This document shows positions 1 to 7,069 of a stretch of 46,598 nt of DNA, in pieces. Position numbers and translations under genes: made by a program. Origin of the DNA: QEXZ01 sp034660015 (GTDB lineage Archaea > Halobacteriota > Syntropharchaeia > Alkanophagales > Methanospirareceae); contig JAYEII010000030.1 in assembly GCA_034660015.1 (NCBI GenBank), positions 1 to 46,598 of the forward strand, in the 5' to 3' direction. The notes below the pieces were generated by a model. The model was not told the DNA's origin, did not search any database, and saw nothing but the letters and a program-made list of their open reading frames with translations. Numbering within the stretch: the first letter of the stretch is position 1; every line of letters begins with the position of its first letter.

Positions 1-26
1 ATTTCATCACGGGTGGGTATATTCAT
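1..26 (-). CDS. 5' end of an unidentified gene (partial)
   Basis: Only the first eight or nine codons are inside the window: an ATG read leftwards from position 26 gives M-N-I-P-T-R-D-E and then runs off the edge. A strong ribosome-binding site (GGAGGAA, complement of 34-40) lies eight bases before the ATG, and a TATA-like box is at 79-88. An earlier ATG closer to the ribosome-binding site reads only Met-Arg-stop, which decides the start. The family cannot be named from so few residues. Confidence 0.5.
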
Positions 27-132
27 CGCATTGTTCCTCCATCAATCGAAACGTTTTATTTACAACCATTGTGATGGATAATATAAAGCCTTATCAGCAA
101 TAAATTTGAGGGGGCTTGGTAGTTACACTGAT

Positions 133-510
133 TTATTTCTTGTCCATCACACGGCGTTTCACAGTTACAGACCTACCAAAGTTAATTAGAAGACCAACTT
201 CGATACCGGTTGCTTTAAGATAGTTGACGAGTTGAACCTCGTGAATTTCAGACAATTCTTTTACGGCTTTTATTTCGAGAATGACTTTTCCATCGACGAC
301 AATATCAGCGACATAATTACCAACGATTTCGCCCCGATACTGAACTGCTATAGGCTGTTCCACTTCCACATCAAAACCAAGCGTTTGAAGTTCAATAGCA
401 AGCGAATTTTGATATACTTTCTCTAAAAAGCCATAACCAAGCGTATTGTGTACTTTTTGGGCTGCTCCAATTATATTCTCAGTTATCTCCCTATATTCGT
501 AAATTTTCAT
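133..510 (-). CDS. GxxExxY family protein (PD-(D/E)XK nuclease fold)
   Basis: This 125-residue protein has the defining GxxExxY motif at 27-33 (G27, E30, Y33), followed by the probable nuclease core D69, E79-I-K81 and Q93. That spacing matches the PD-(D/E)XK-like fold known for this family, and the length is typical. Family members are common in archaea and bacteria, often beside repeats, and their biological role is not established. Nuclease activity is therefore inferred from the motif only. The gene stands alone, between the partial gene at the window edge and tRNA-Phe. A fragment of the dispersed repeat (521-556) lies directly upstream of its start. Confidence 0.8.
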   Translation of the reverse strand: MKIYEYREITENIIGAAQKVHNTLGYGFLEKVYQNSLAIELQTLGFDVEVEQPIAVQYRGEIVGNYVADIVVDGKVILEIKAVKELSEIHEVQLVNYLKATGIEVGLLINFGRSVTVKRRVMDKK

Positions 511-520
511 TTCAGTTTTT

Positions 521-556
521 AAGACACGGATTTACACGGATTTACGCAGATTTATT
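521..556. repeat. Family A repeat, partial copy
   Basis: The sequence GACACGGATTTACACGGATT followed by ACGCAGATTTATTTTC matches the inner part of the TATA-bearing end of family A. The TATA segment itself is missing. The fragment lies between the GxxExxY gene and tRNA-Phe. Confidence 0.7.
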
Positions 557-563
557 TTCTTAG

Positions 564-637
564 TGGGACCGCCGAGATTTGAACTCGGGACAACTCGGTC
601 TTCAGCCGAGCGCTCTCCCAGTCTGAGCTACGGTCCC
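564..637 (-). tRNA. tRNA-Phe (GAA)
   Basis: The complement folds as a complete tRNA. The acceptor stem is GGGACCG, the D-arm contains GCTCAGACTGGGAGAGC, and the anticodon stem CTCGG/CCGAG closes the loop CTGAAGA, giving anticodon GAA. The T-arm loop reads GTTCAAATC and the discriminator is A. CCA is not encoded and there is no intron. A TATA box (661-670) supplied by a family A repeat sits about 28 bases upstream of the 5' end, a normal archaeal promoter distance. Confidence 0.96.
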
Positions 638-660
638 TTTGCATATATTAATCTATTTTT

Positions 661-670
661 GTATATAAAA
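661..670 (-). promoter_or_regulatory. TATA box of tRNA-Phe, inside a family A repeat
   Basis: GTATATAAAA, read leftwards as TTTTATATAC, is centred about 28 bases before the tRNA 5' end. It forms the TATA-bearing end of the repeat spanning 661-797. Confidence 0.7.
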
Positions 671-797
671 GTACAACTTCCTTCTATTTGAGACACAGAT
701 TTACACTGATTTTTTCTTTCTTTTGTTGTATTGGCTGGCAAGGGGCATTTTAACGGCGTTGATTCTTTCATCTGTGTTAATCTGTGTCTATAATTTA
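661..797. repeat. Family A repeat, full copy
   Basis: The left end carries the TATA segment and CTTCTATTTGAGACACAGAT. The right end reads ATCTGTGTTAATCTGTGTC. The middle (TTTTTTCTTTCTTTTGTTG, then GGCATTTTAACGGCGTTGAT) closely matches the copy at 22412-22652, so these two form a subtype. The TATA end faces tRNA-Phe. Confidence 0.85.
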
Positions 798-807
798 TTT
801 TCTTGCT

Positions 808-817
808 TACTTATAAA
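808..817 (+). promoter_or_regulatory. TATA box of tldD
   Basis: CTTATAAATA is centred about 32 bases before the ATG at 845, so the transcript would have only a very short leader. No ribosome-binding site is visible before the ATG, which agrees with nearly leaderless translation. Confidence 0.55.
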
Positions 818-844
818 TATCCTCTCAATTTAATTTATATTTTT

Positions 845-2269
845 ATGGTGGAAATGGAAGAAGAAATAAAAAAAGCGGTGGGTCTCGTATCCAAAAATAG
901 CGCCGTTAGATATGCCGATATTCGCATGGAAACGGGTTACGCAACGACCATTGAGTTAAGGGATGATGTCTTCAGAGAGATGAGCTATGGTATAGACCAG
1001 GGCATAGGTGTCAGGGTTCTGTACAAAAACTCATGGGGGTTCTCTGCCTCGAATGACGTTCAAAACTTAAAATCAAGACTAAATGATACCTTTGAGGATG
1101 CTTTGAACATCGGTAAAGCGCTATCACTGTCAGAATCGAATAAGGACGAGAAATCGGTGAAAATAGCAGATGCGCCGTCAAAAAGCGACTATTTTATGTT
1201 AAAGCCGAAAACAAACCCCGCAGACGTCAGCATCGAGGAGAAGAAGCATATAGTTAAAGGGGTGTATAAAGCGGCAAAGAAACACTCATCACGCATAAAA
1301 ACACTCTCTATCTTGTATCTGGATGGCTATGAGAAGCAGACATACGCGAATTCGGACGGAAGTTATGTCGTGATGGAGACGCCGGCGGTTTTCATGCGCG
1401 TTCGTGCAGTAGCGAAAAAGGGCAGCGTTTTGCAAGAAGGCATAGAGAGCGTAGGAGCAGTGGGGGGTTTTGAAGTCATAGAAGAGGAGAATCCAGAGGT
1501 TGTGGGCGTAAAGGCTGCGGATAAAGCGGTCAGGCTGCTTGATGCGAAACTGCCCCCCGCGGGTGAAATCCCGGTGATAATGGACCAAAAGCTCACGGGC
1601 GTTTTCATGCACGAAGCGCTGGGGCATGCCGCAGAAGCGGACCACGTTTTATACGGGGAATCAATACTAAGAGGGAAATTAGGTGAAGAAATAGCATACG
1701 AAGGTTTAACCGTTGCTGATGACCCGACCATTGAGAACTCGCATGGTTATTATAGATATGACGATGAAGGAGCGAGGTCAAGAAGAACGGAGATAATAAA
1801 AAACGGCGTTTTGGTCTCGTACTTGCATACGCGGGAAACCGCAGGCAGGCTAAACGCGATGCCAACCGCGAATGCGCGTGCTGCGGACTATTCGGAGGTT
1901 CCACTGGTGCGGATGAGCAACACGGTAATTGAGGAAGGGGACTGGGATTTTGAAGACATGCGGGCTGATATACGGTTTGGAATCTATGCGAAGGGTATGC
2001 GTGGCGGGCAGGTGGATACGGTAAGGGGCGAATTTCAGTTCAGTGCGGAAGAGGCGTTTTTGATAGAAAAAGGCGAGCCTTCCAAGCGATTGAAAAACGT
2101 TTCGCTTTCCGGTAGAACTCTGGACGTATTGAAGGACATAGATGCCGTGGGTAATGATAAAAAACGCGGTTCAATAGGTTTTTGCGGTAAAGATGGTCAG
2201 GAAGTTCCTGTTTCTGAATACGCTCCACACGTGCGCGTGAAGAAGATACTGGTGGGTGGAGCTTCTTAA
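845..2269 (+). CDS. tldD: TldD family zinc metalloprotease
   Basis: This is a 474-residue cytoplasmic protease of the TldD/PmbA family. The zinc site H-E-A-L-G-H is at about residues 256-261, followed by E-A-D, and this motif is characteristic of TldD rather than the inactive partner TldE. In bacteria the TldD-TldE pair trims peptides such as microcin precursors; the archaeal substrate is unknown. The frame is open back to 803, but I chose the ATG at 845 because the TATA box at 808-817 would fall inside a longer gene and the conserved N-terminus starts near here. The partner tldE is not in the window and no other gene is cotranscribed. Confidence 0.93.
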   Translation: MVEMEEEIKKAVGLVSKNSAVRYADIRMETGYATTIELRDDVFREMSYGIDQGIGVRVLYKNSWGFSASNDVQNLKSRLNDTFEDALNIGKALSLSESNKDEKSVKIADAPSKSDYFMLKPKTNPADVSIEEKKHIVKGVYKAAKKHSSRIKTLSILYLDGYEKQTYANSDGSYVVMETPAVFMRVRAVAKKGSVLQEGIESVGAVGGFEVIEEENPEVVGVKAADKAVRLLDAKLPPAGEIPVIMDQKLTGVFMHEALGHAAEADHVLYGESILRGKLGEEIAYEGLTVADDPTIENSHGYYRYDDEGARSRRTEIIKNGVLVSYLHTRETAGRLNAMPTANARAADYSEVPLVRMSNTVIEEGDWDFEDMRADIRFGIYAKGMRGGQVDTVRGEFQFSAEEAFLIEKGEPSKRLKNVSLSGRTLDVLKDIDAVGNDKKRGSIGFCGKDGQEVPVSEYAPHVRVKKILVGGAS

Positions 2270-2391
2270 ATCTTAGACTCGTTTAAATCTCTTTGTCTGG
2301 TTAAATTATGTGTATACACGATATGCACCTGTTCGGCAGGTTCACTCGGCATCAATGCCCTCCCACAGTTCGGACACAGGCCTGGTCTCAC
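2266..2391 (-). CDS. Possible 41-residue zinc-ribbon-like ORF, doubtful
   Basis: A GTG at 2391 opens 41 codons containing L-C-P-N-C-G-R-A-L-M, a treble-clef-like CxxC knuckle with no second pair. A purine-rich GGGAGG lies about 15 bases upstream. The stop overlaps the end of tldD on the other strand. A neighbouring frame of the same stretch is also open (ending W-E-G-I-D-A-E), so this may be a frameshifted remnant of a longer protein. I do not recognise a family. Confidence 0.2.
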   Translation of the reverse strand: MRPGLCPNCGRALMPSEPAEQVHIVYTHNLTRQRDLNESKI

Positions 2392-2519
2392 CTGCTAATG
2401 CTTCCTCCCAACCTTTATTTACGGAAACTTGCTTCAGCGGGCTTTAATGCTATGCTCTCGCGGAACAGGCGAACAACCTGAAGCAGGTTGGGCAAGTATT
2501 CTTCGGGCTAAATTACGAA

Positions 2520-2640
2520 GGTGATGCAAGAGGCTTAAGAATGCGGAATCTAACGGATTGAAATTCACGGGCTTAATCGGTCTGCTTGTTGCAGCGGTGA
2601 AAACTAAAAGGGTGGAAAGAGAAAATTTTATAAAACTAAA
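2520..2640 (+). pseudogene. Remnant of a DUF3368-type PIN toxin gene
   Basis: From 2558 the plus strand encodes L-K-F-T-G-L-I-G-L-L-V-A-A, then V-K-T-K-R-V-E-R-E-N. This is almost identical to residues in the second half of the intact PIN protein at 6171-6653, which reads L-K-F-T-G-L-I-G-L-L-V-A-A then A-K-T-K-R. Upstream codons resembling A-R-(R/G)-(F/L) can be matched only by changing frame, and no start or 5' half is present. This is a broken copy, not a functional gene. The rest of the gap from tldD to rps8 (2270-2685) holds only the doubtful zinc-ribbon ORF and an AT-rich hairpin. Confidence 0.7.
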
Positions 2641-2663
2641 ACTTTTTTCTGTTTTTGGCTCAA

Positions 2664-2684
2664 ACCTTTTTCTAAAAGGTTTGT
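2664..2684. terminator. AT-rich hairpin after rps8
   Basis: AAACCTTTTTCTAAAAGGTTT is an inverted repeat immediately beyond the rps8 stop. A related hairpin follows rps14. A role in 3'-end formation is inferred from position only. Confidence 0.4.
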
Positions 2685-2685
2685 T

Positions 2686-3078
2686 TTAATACACGAAAGC
2701 CAGCAATTGCCCGCCTACTCCCGCTTCAATCGCTTTTTCATGCGCCATCACTCCTTTTGAAGTCGTAACGATCAACAAACCGAATTTTCTCGCAGGTAAA
2801 AATCTCTTCTCCCATTTCTCGTATTCCTTCGCACGAACGTAAAACCTCGGTTTTATCGCATTGCAATTGTTTATCTTACCACGCAGTTTCACCTTGAATA
2901 CGCCTGCTTTTCCATCTTCTACGAACTCGAACTCCTCTATGTAACCGCCTTCTTGCATTACCCCCAGCATATTCCCTATCAGTTTTGAAGCGGGCTTTAT
3001 CTCACATTCCATCTTCCCTACTCTTTCCGTATTCTTTATATGCGAAAGGGCATCCGCAAGCGGGTCATTTAGCGACAT
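2686..3078 (-). CDS. rps8: 30S ribosomal protein S8
   Basis: This 130-residue protein has the archaeal S8 layout: the N-terminal N-D-P-L-A-D-A-L-S-H-I-K-N segment, the middle K-P-R-F-Y-V segment, and a C-terminal G-L-L-I-V-T-T-S-K-G-V-M followed by E-A-G-V-G-G-Q-L-L-A-F-V-Y. S8 binds the central domain of 16S rRNA. The gene follows rps14 by 79 bases. In most archaea both sit inside the long spc operon between rpl5 and rpl6, but here neither neighbour is present and a decayed PIN fragment lies downstream. Confidence 0.97.
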   Translation of the reverse strand: MSLNDPLADALSHIKNTERVGKMECEIKPASKLIGNMLGVMQEGGYIEEFEFVEDGKAGVFKVKLRGKINNCNAIKPRFYVRAKEYEKWEKRFLPARKFGLLIVTTSKGVMAHEKAIEAGVGGQLLAFVY

Positions 3079-3130
3079 TCTCTTCTCCTATTTTTTATCA
3101 TTCCTATATATTTAACCTCTCTTCTTTTGG

Positions 3131-3157
3131 TAAAGCTTTTCTTTCTAAGAAAAGGTT
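3131..3157 (-). terminator. Hairpin between rps14 and rps8
   Basis: Read leftwards, AAAACCTTTTCTTAGAAAGAAAAGC forms a CTTTTCTT/AAGAAAAG stem directly after the rps14 stop. It resembles the family D 3'-end hairpin and could stabilise or partly terminate the rps14 transcript. Confidence 0.4.
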
Positions 3158-3313
3158 TTAGTTGTATTTCTTAAATCCTATTTCCCGCGCTATCTCTCTA
3201 AAGCACTGCCTGCACAGATAGATCCCGTATTTACGGACTAATCCCCGTTTCCTGCCACATCGCCTGCAGGCGTTTGCACCCCTTCCAAATCTCTTATCCT
3301 TGTTCCGCTCCAT
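3158..3313 (-). CDS. rps14: 30S ribosomal protein S14, zinc-binding type
   Basis: This 51-residue protein, too short for many ORF callers, begins M-E-R-N-K-D-K-R-F-G-R-G and contains two CxxC pairs (A-C-R-R-C-G and L-C-R-Q-C-F) that bind zinc. It ends I-A-R-E-I-G-F-K-K-Y-N. The size and cysteine spacing match archaeal S14P/eukaryotic S29. It precedes rps8 in the same direction. The TATA box at 3336-3345, part of a family A repeat, is about 27 bases before the ATG, so the transcript is probably leaderless; no ribosome-binding site is seen. Confidence 0.95.
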   Translation of the reverse strand: MERNKDKRFGRGANACRRCGRKRGLVRKYGIYLCRQCFREIAREIGFKKYN

Positions 3314-3334
3314 CTATTTTATTATCTTTCTCTT

Positions 3335-3510
3335 TGTATATAAAGTATAACCTCCTTCTATTTGAGACACAGATTTACACAGATTTACACTGATTAAGCG
3401 AGTTTAGAAGTTTAGCTCGTTAGAGGCTCAGTCACATAACCAAACCGCTAAACCACTAAACCGCTATATTATCATCTGTGTTAATCTGCGTTAATCTGTG
3501 TCTATAATTT
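3335..3510. repeat. Family A repeat with family C insert, full copy
   Basis: The TATA end and CTTCTATTTGAGACACAGAT are on the left, and ATCTGTGTTAATCTGCGTTA on the right. The middle contains AAGCGAGTTTAGAAGTTTAG and runs of AACCGCTAAACC (family C). The whole unit is the near-exact reverse complement of the copy at 40766-40922. Confidence 0.88.
3336..3345 (-). promoter_or_regulatory. TATA box of rps14, inside a family A repeat
   Basis: GTATATAAAG is centred 27 bases from the rps14 ATG and forms the TATA end of the repeat at 3335-3510. Confidence 0.65.
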
Positions 3511-3518
3511 ATTTTTTA

Positions 3519-4556
3519 TTACCTTTCTCTCTCCACGAAATATTCCGCCAGAGCCACCATCTTCTCTTTTATCTCTTCTCTACTTTTACCTTCTATTTCT
3601 CCTTTTCCTTTTATATCCATCTTTCTTATCTTATCTGTTCCTCTATGCAGATATCGCATCGCTATTTCCTCCGAGTAATCTATTGAACCATACTTCCTGA
3701 ACAAATTAACGACCGCTTCTATTTTTGCTTTATCGTAATTATGAAAACATTCGTAAATATTTTCCTTTTCACGCGCTTCACAGTGCTCCAAACAATTAAC
3801 AAGGAGCAAAGTGGGTTTTCCTTCTGCAATATCCTCTCCTATCCTCTTCCCATATTTCTCCTCTTCCCCTAACACGTTGAGAATGTCATCTCGTATCTGA
3901 AACGCAATTCCGATGTCCTCCCATGCACTGCTTAAATCCTCCGCTGTCTCGTGCGATGCCCCACCAGCAATAGCGCCGCATTTAGCGGAAACCCCGAACA
4001 GTTTCGCGGTCTTCTTCCTCAGCGTCTCTATTACTTCTAATTCAGCCATTTCCTTTCTATCCTTAAACTCAAGGTCCATCGCTTGCCCCTCTGAAAGCAC
4101 AACACAAAGCTCTGCAATCTCTTCAAATATCTCCCACGCTCGCTCTAAACCCAGTAAGCCCCTGTTCACTTTCAACGCTTCGTAACTCAGAGCATATAGC
4201 CCATCTCCGGCGTTCACCGCAATGGGCACGCCGTATTTTATGTGCAATGCGGGCTCTCCACGTCTCAGCTTGCTTTCATCCTCGATGTCATCGTGCACTA
4301 AAGAGAAATTATGAAAGAATTCTATACATATCGCAGTTGGCAGCGCCTTTTTTATCTCCCCGCCCACTAACTCGCAAGCCATGAGACATAAAGAAGGTCT
4401 TAATCTTTTCCCACCCCTTCCCAACAGGTCAATTATCGGCTTATAAAGCGTATCCGGCCCGCGTCCCTCTAAGTTCCTTTTATACGCATCTTCAAAAATA
4501 GCTGCATAGGCTCCTCCAATGCTGCCAAGCTCCGAACTGCGATTGTGCGATTTCAT
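3519..4556 (-). CDS. idsA: Geranylgeranyl diphosphate synthase
   Basis: This 345-residue prenyltransferase makes the C20 chain of archaeal lipids from isopentenyl and allylic diphosphates. The first aspartate-rich motif D-D-I-E-D is at about 89-93 and the second (D-D-I-L-N, 223-227) has Asn in its last position. F84, five residues before the first motif, matches the aromatic chain-length determinant of archaeal type I GGPP synthases, supporting a C20 product. The N-terminus is charged and may be unstructured. The ATG is only about 13 bases from the repeat-borne TATA box (4565-4574). Either the upstream half of that AT-rich segment is used or translation begins later. The gene is monocistronic. 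Confidence 0.93.
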   Translation of the reverse strand: MKSHNRSSELGSIGGAYAAIFEDAYKRNLEGRGPDTLYKPIIDLLGRGGKRLRPSLCLMACELVGGEIKKALPTAICIEFFHNFSLVHDDIEDESKLRRGEPALHIKYGVPIAVNAGDGLYALSYEALKVNRGLLGLERAWEIFEEIAELCVVLSEGQAMDLEFKDRKEMAELEVIETLRKKTAKLFGVSAKCGAIAGGASHETAEDLSSAWEDIGIAFQIRDDILNVLGEEEKYGKRIGEDIAEGKPTLLLVNCLEHCEAREKENIYECFHNYDKAKIEAVVNLFRKYGSIDYSEEIAMRYLHRGTDKIRKMDIKGKGEIEGKSREEIKEKMVALAEYFVERER

Positions 4557-4561
4557 TTCTC

Positions 4562-4628
4562 GTTGTATATAAAGTATAATTTCCTTCTATTTAAGACATA
4601 GATTTACACTGATTTACGCAGACTTATT
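4562..4628. repeat. Family A repeat, TATA-bearing half
   Basis: The sequence GTATATAAAGTATAATTTCC, then TTCTATTTAAGACATAGATTT, is the promoter half of the repeat. It faces idsA, and its other edge supplies the stop codon of the winged-helix gene at 4624. Confidence 0.8.
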
Positions 4629-5199
4629 TAAGCTTCACCATCTTGCTCATCCCGTAATCATATCGAAATACCAAACTGCGGTCTTCGAGGTCTTGCAATA
4701 TTCTCGAAAGCGTGGACTTCGGTATTCCTGTTCGAGCTGACATGTCCGCCTGGTTCATCTCTCCGTATTCCATCAATGCTTCTATCACTTTCTTCTCGTT
4801 GCCTTTCAGTATCTTCAGAAGTCCTGAGCTATCATCCTCAAGAGCTGCCTTGCTCGTTTCTGGAACTTGTGTATCAGCATCCTGCACCTGTAACGCCGAT
4901 TCCAAACCTGCTTCCTTCTGTTCCGCTTCATGCTCACTCTTCCCCTTTTCCGGGATCCCCGAATATGTGATAAACAGATAAAAAGCGCTGACGCCGAGCA
5001 GGAAAGAAAAAATTGCAATTATTATACAATCCAGGACAGAATACACATTTGGTATCTCCCTTATAAAGCTTGACTGCCCTTCGATAAGCACTTGAAAGGT
5101 CGTAGGAAGCATGAACTTTGACATGACCATGAACACGGATACTACAAACAAAACCATGGCAAGTGCAGTCTTTCCTTCTATTTTCATGCCTTTCACCAT
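4624..5199 (-). CDS. Membrane-anchored winged-helix transcription regulator
   Basis: This 191-residue protein has two membrane segments at about 11-30 and 55-78 and a charged, low-complexity linker (about 82-125). It ends in a C-terminal winged helix (about 128-190) with A-D-M-S-A-R-T-G-I-P-K-S-T-L-S-R-I-L as the recognition unit. The layout, DNA-binding domain inside and membrane hairpin at the N-terminus, is known in several archaeal regulators and suggests sensing at the envelope. The gene lies downstream of the anchored duplicated-motif protein in the same direction, so it could regulate the neighbouring ABC locus, but nothing proves this. Its stop codon lies inside a family A repeat. Confidence 0.75.
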   Translation of the reverse strand: MVKGMKIEGKTALAMVLFVVSVFMVMSKFMLPTTFQVLIEGQSSFIREIPNVYSVLDCIIIAIFSFLLGVSAFYLFITYSGIPEKGKSEHEAEQKEAGLESALQVQDADTQVPETSKAALEDDSSGLLKILKGNEKKVIEALMEYGEMNQADMSARTGIPKSTLSRILQDLEDRSLVFRYDYGMSKMVKLK

Positions 5200-5215
5200 A
5201 TTTGTCTACCGCCGA

Positions 5216-5295
5216 GGTCACGGAGAGCGCTGAGATGAGATAAATAATTTTCCAGACTCTCTGTGTTCTCTGCGGGCTCCGCGGTAAACAAGTAC
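5216..5295. repeat. Family B inverted repeat
   Basis: The left arm is ACCGCCGAGGTCACGGAGAG and the right arm is CTCTCTGTGTTCTCTGCGGG then CTCCGCGGT. Together they form an imperfect inverted repeat of the CCGCAGAG...CTCTGCGG type, which recurs at 22676-22742, 27799-27897 and around 36526-36900. Confidence 0.75.
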
Positions 5296-5349
5296 CTTTT
5301 ACTTACTTAATAAAAAATAAAAAAAAGATAAAATGTTATTTAATTTTTG

Positions 5350-6024
5350 TCAGAGATTTATTCTTATAACTTCCTCTTTCTCCAGGCTTACGTGCACGGG
5401 GACTATTGTTCCATCGGTAAACTTGAATTTTACTGATGCTCCTATCAATTCCTCGGTACTACCCATTACGCTAAACCCTTCCGCTATCGGAATTTCATAC
5501 GAGCTCATCTTTACTAATGGGCGGCCTATCTCTACCTCATAATCCTTCCCATTTAGTATCTTCTTCACTTCAGGGTCTGAAAGTGCGATGTGCTTAGCCC
5601 GCTCTTCTTGCTCTTCTGTTAATCTGAAGTCTTTCAGAGCTTCATTTATTCCTGTGACCTCCCCCGTATTTAAGTTTACATAGACGAAAACGTAATGGTG
5701 CGAATACCATCTCCCTCCAAAACCCGCCTTTGTCAGTAATACCTCGCCAACCGTTATCCCTGTTTCGTCGTTTCTATAAATGCAGTCAGGGCGGTGCCCG
5801 CTTATATTATACCCCTGGTCTAAGTATTGCTTCACCGTTTCATTCTGCATTGCGATTTGGTACGCAGTCTGTCTTTCTTCATGAGTTAGCTCCCAATACG
5901 GTGATGTCTTCTCATGGCTCGTGGCAAATATACCTGTTTCTGTCACAGATCCAATGAATGCAAGTGCTATCACCACTCCTATTAACGCCAATACCGCCAA
6001 TATGACGATAGCCTTTTTTTTCAT
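5350..6024 (-). CDS. Membrane-anchored extracytoplasmic protein with a duplicated motif
   Basis: This 224-residue protein has an N-terminal membrane anchor or uncleaved signal (about 5-25) and an exported remainder. It contains an internal duplication: L-T-H-E-E-R-Q-T-A-Y-Q-I-A at about 46-58 and L-T-E-E-Q-E-E-R-A-K-H-I-A at about 135-147, each followed by (V-K)-x-x-L-(D/N)-G/Q and a beta-rich stretch with a G-E-V-T-G strand. The pattern resembles PepSY-like repeats, but I cannot assign the family firmly. It lies between the winged-helix regulator and the PIN toxin on the same strand. Four phased GGAAC boxes (6094-6164) lie upstream of its start. Confidence 0.7.
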   Translation of the reverse strand: MKKKAIVILAVLALIGVVIALAFIGSVTETGIFATSHEKTSPYWELTHEERQTAYQIAMQNETVKQYLDQGYNISGHRPDCIYRNDETGITVGEVLLTKAGFGGRWYSHHYVFVYVNLNTGEVTGINEALKDFRLTEEQEERAKHIALSDPEVKKILNGKDYEVEIGRPLVKMSSYEIPIAEGFSVMGSTEELIGASVKFKFTDGTIVPVHVSLEKEEVIRINL

Positions 6025-6092
6025 CTTTTTCCCTTACACCCCCTAAAGAGCGCCAAGCCTTTCGGCGTTAAAGCACCTATATGAATCTCAGA

Positions 6093-6165
6093 TGGAACAG
6101 CATAAAAGAGTGAGGTGGAACAGGTGTTCCAAAAAATGGAACAGGGTATTCTGGGAAATGGAATA
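6093..6165. promoter_or_regulatory. Phased GGAAC operator-like array, copy 1
   Basis: GGAAC/GGAAT boxes start at 6094, 6117, 6138 and 6160, spaced 23, 21 and 22 bases apart, about two helical turns. Overlapping palindromes are GGAACAGGTGTTCC (6117-6130) and GTTCCA-N5-TGGAAC (6126-6142). The array lies between the PIN stop codon and the start of the anchored protein. The same arrangement recurs at 11719-11791. An operator role is inferred. Confidence 0.6.
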
Positions 6166-6170
6166 GTGGT

Positions 6171-6653
6171 TTAAATACGCCCAATCGCCTCTTGAGCCCA
6201 CAAATATAAATCTGAGCTCATTCTGAAATCGCTTTTTGCCAGTTTTTTCAGTACACCCCTCACCTTTTCGCTTTTTAGCCTTTTAGTCTTTGCCGCTGCG
6301 ACAAGCAAACCGATTAAGCCGGTGAATTTCAATTGCAACGCTTCTGCAAACCTTCTAGCGTTTGCTTCGTCAAGCACGAGTTTATCTTCTCGCCTCGCTG
6401 CAAGAAAAAGGCTTGCCTCCCCCTTTCCTAATCCATATTTTCTTAACTCGCTGACATCGCCTTCGTAATTTATTACCTCTATCCACTCATCCATAGCCGC
6501 CTTCAAGACCTTTGTCTCAGGAAAATCCCCTTTAAGAACTTCTTCCTTGACAGTCGTTGTGATAAATACCTTTCTAAAAAACTCTTTAAGTATATCCAGT
6601 TCGTCTACCTTTGCCAGTGCAATTAGAGTAGAAGAATCAACGAGAATACGCAT
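6171..6653 (-). CDS. PIN-domain toxin, DUF3368 type
   Basis: This 160-residue protein starts M-R-I-L-V-D-S-S-T-L-I-A-L-A-K, with the first PIN acidic residue at D6. It continues with an E-E-V region, G-K-G-E-A-S-L at mid-length, and L-V-L-D-E-A-N-A-R-R-F-A followed by K-F-T-G-L-I-G-L-L, the DUF3368 hallmark. Such proteins are predicted Mg-dependent ribonucleases paired with an antitoxin. Its start overlaps the upstream antitoxin gene by 17 bases, supporting translational coupling. Two dead fragments of the same family exist in the window (2520-2640 and 11797-11850). Confidence 0.87.
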   Translation of the reverse strand: MRILVDSSTLIALAKVDELDILKEFFRKVFITTTVKEEVLKGDFPETKVLKAAMDEWIEVINYEGDVSELRKYGLGKGEASLFLAARREDKLVLDEANARRFAEALQLKFTGLIGLLVAAAKTKRLKSEKVRGVLKKLAKSDFRMSSDLYLWAQEAIGRI

Positions 6654-6957
6654 CTCTTAGCCAGCCCACAGCCTCTTTTGTGTCTCTTTCCGCTTCTGCT
6701 ATACTGTATTTAAAGAAAGGTATTCCCCTCTCTGCCATGTATCTCGCCATCTGCTGTATGGAAACCCCTGCGAACTCCGCAGCCCTGCATAAGGAAAACT
6801 CCTCATTAACATATTTTTCCATCGCAATTTTCATGCGCAAGGTTTTCACCCCCTCCGCCACTGCCATTCTTATAACCTCTGATTTGGGCGAGTGAAGCAT
6901 CTCCGAAAGCTCTTTTATGGTTCTTGTTTCTTTTTCTCCAACTCCCATGTTTTCCAT
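6637..6957 (-). CDS. UPF0175-like antitoxin
   Basis: This 106-residue protein has an N-terminal half resembling a ribbon-helix-helix DNA-binding region (E-V-I-R-M-A-V-A-E-G). The second half contains F-S-L-C-R-A-A-E-F-A-G-V-S-I-Q-Q-M and E-R-G-I-P, typical of UPF0175 antitoxins, which usually read S-x-G-R-A-A-E-L-A-G. Its end overlaps the PIN gene, forming the usual antitoxin-first order. It probably neutralises the toxin and represses the pair, an inference from the family. An alternative start is the second Met (position 4). Confidence 0.83.
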   Translation of the reverse strand: MENMGVGEKETRTIKELSEMLHSPKSEVIRMAVAEGVKTLRMKIAMEKYVNEEFSLCRAAEFAGVSIQQMARYMAERGIPFFKYSIAEAERDTKEAVGWLRDAYSR

Positions 6958-7069
6958 GATACCATATTATTATGAAATATAAAACATATATTCTTTTGCT
7001 TGAAGCCGTATCTCTTTCAGAGGTGATAGGAGCAACTCTATTTTTTCACCTCTCACCTCGATTTTACCA

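Noticed and set aside
2455..2475. Third GGAACAGGCG operator copy
   Set aside because: There is only one box, with no phased partners, on the other side of the PIN fragment; the match is likely chance.
3498..3686. 62-codon plus-strand ORF at the idsA 3' end
   Set aside because: It is antisense to the idsA coding end and made of Phe/Leu/Ser low complexity.
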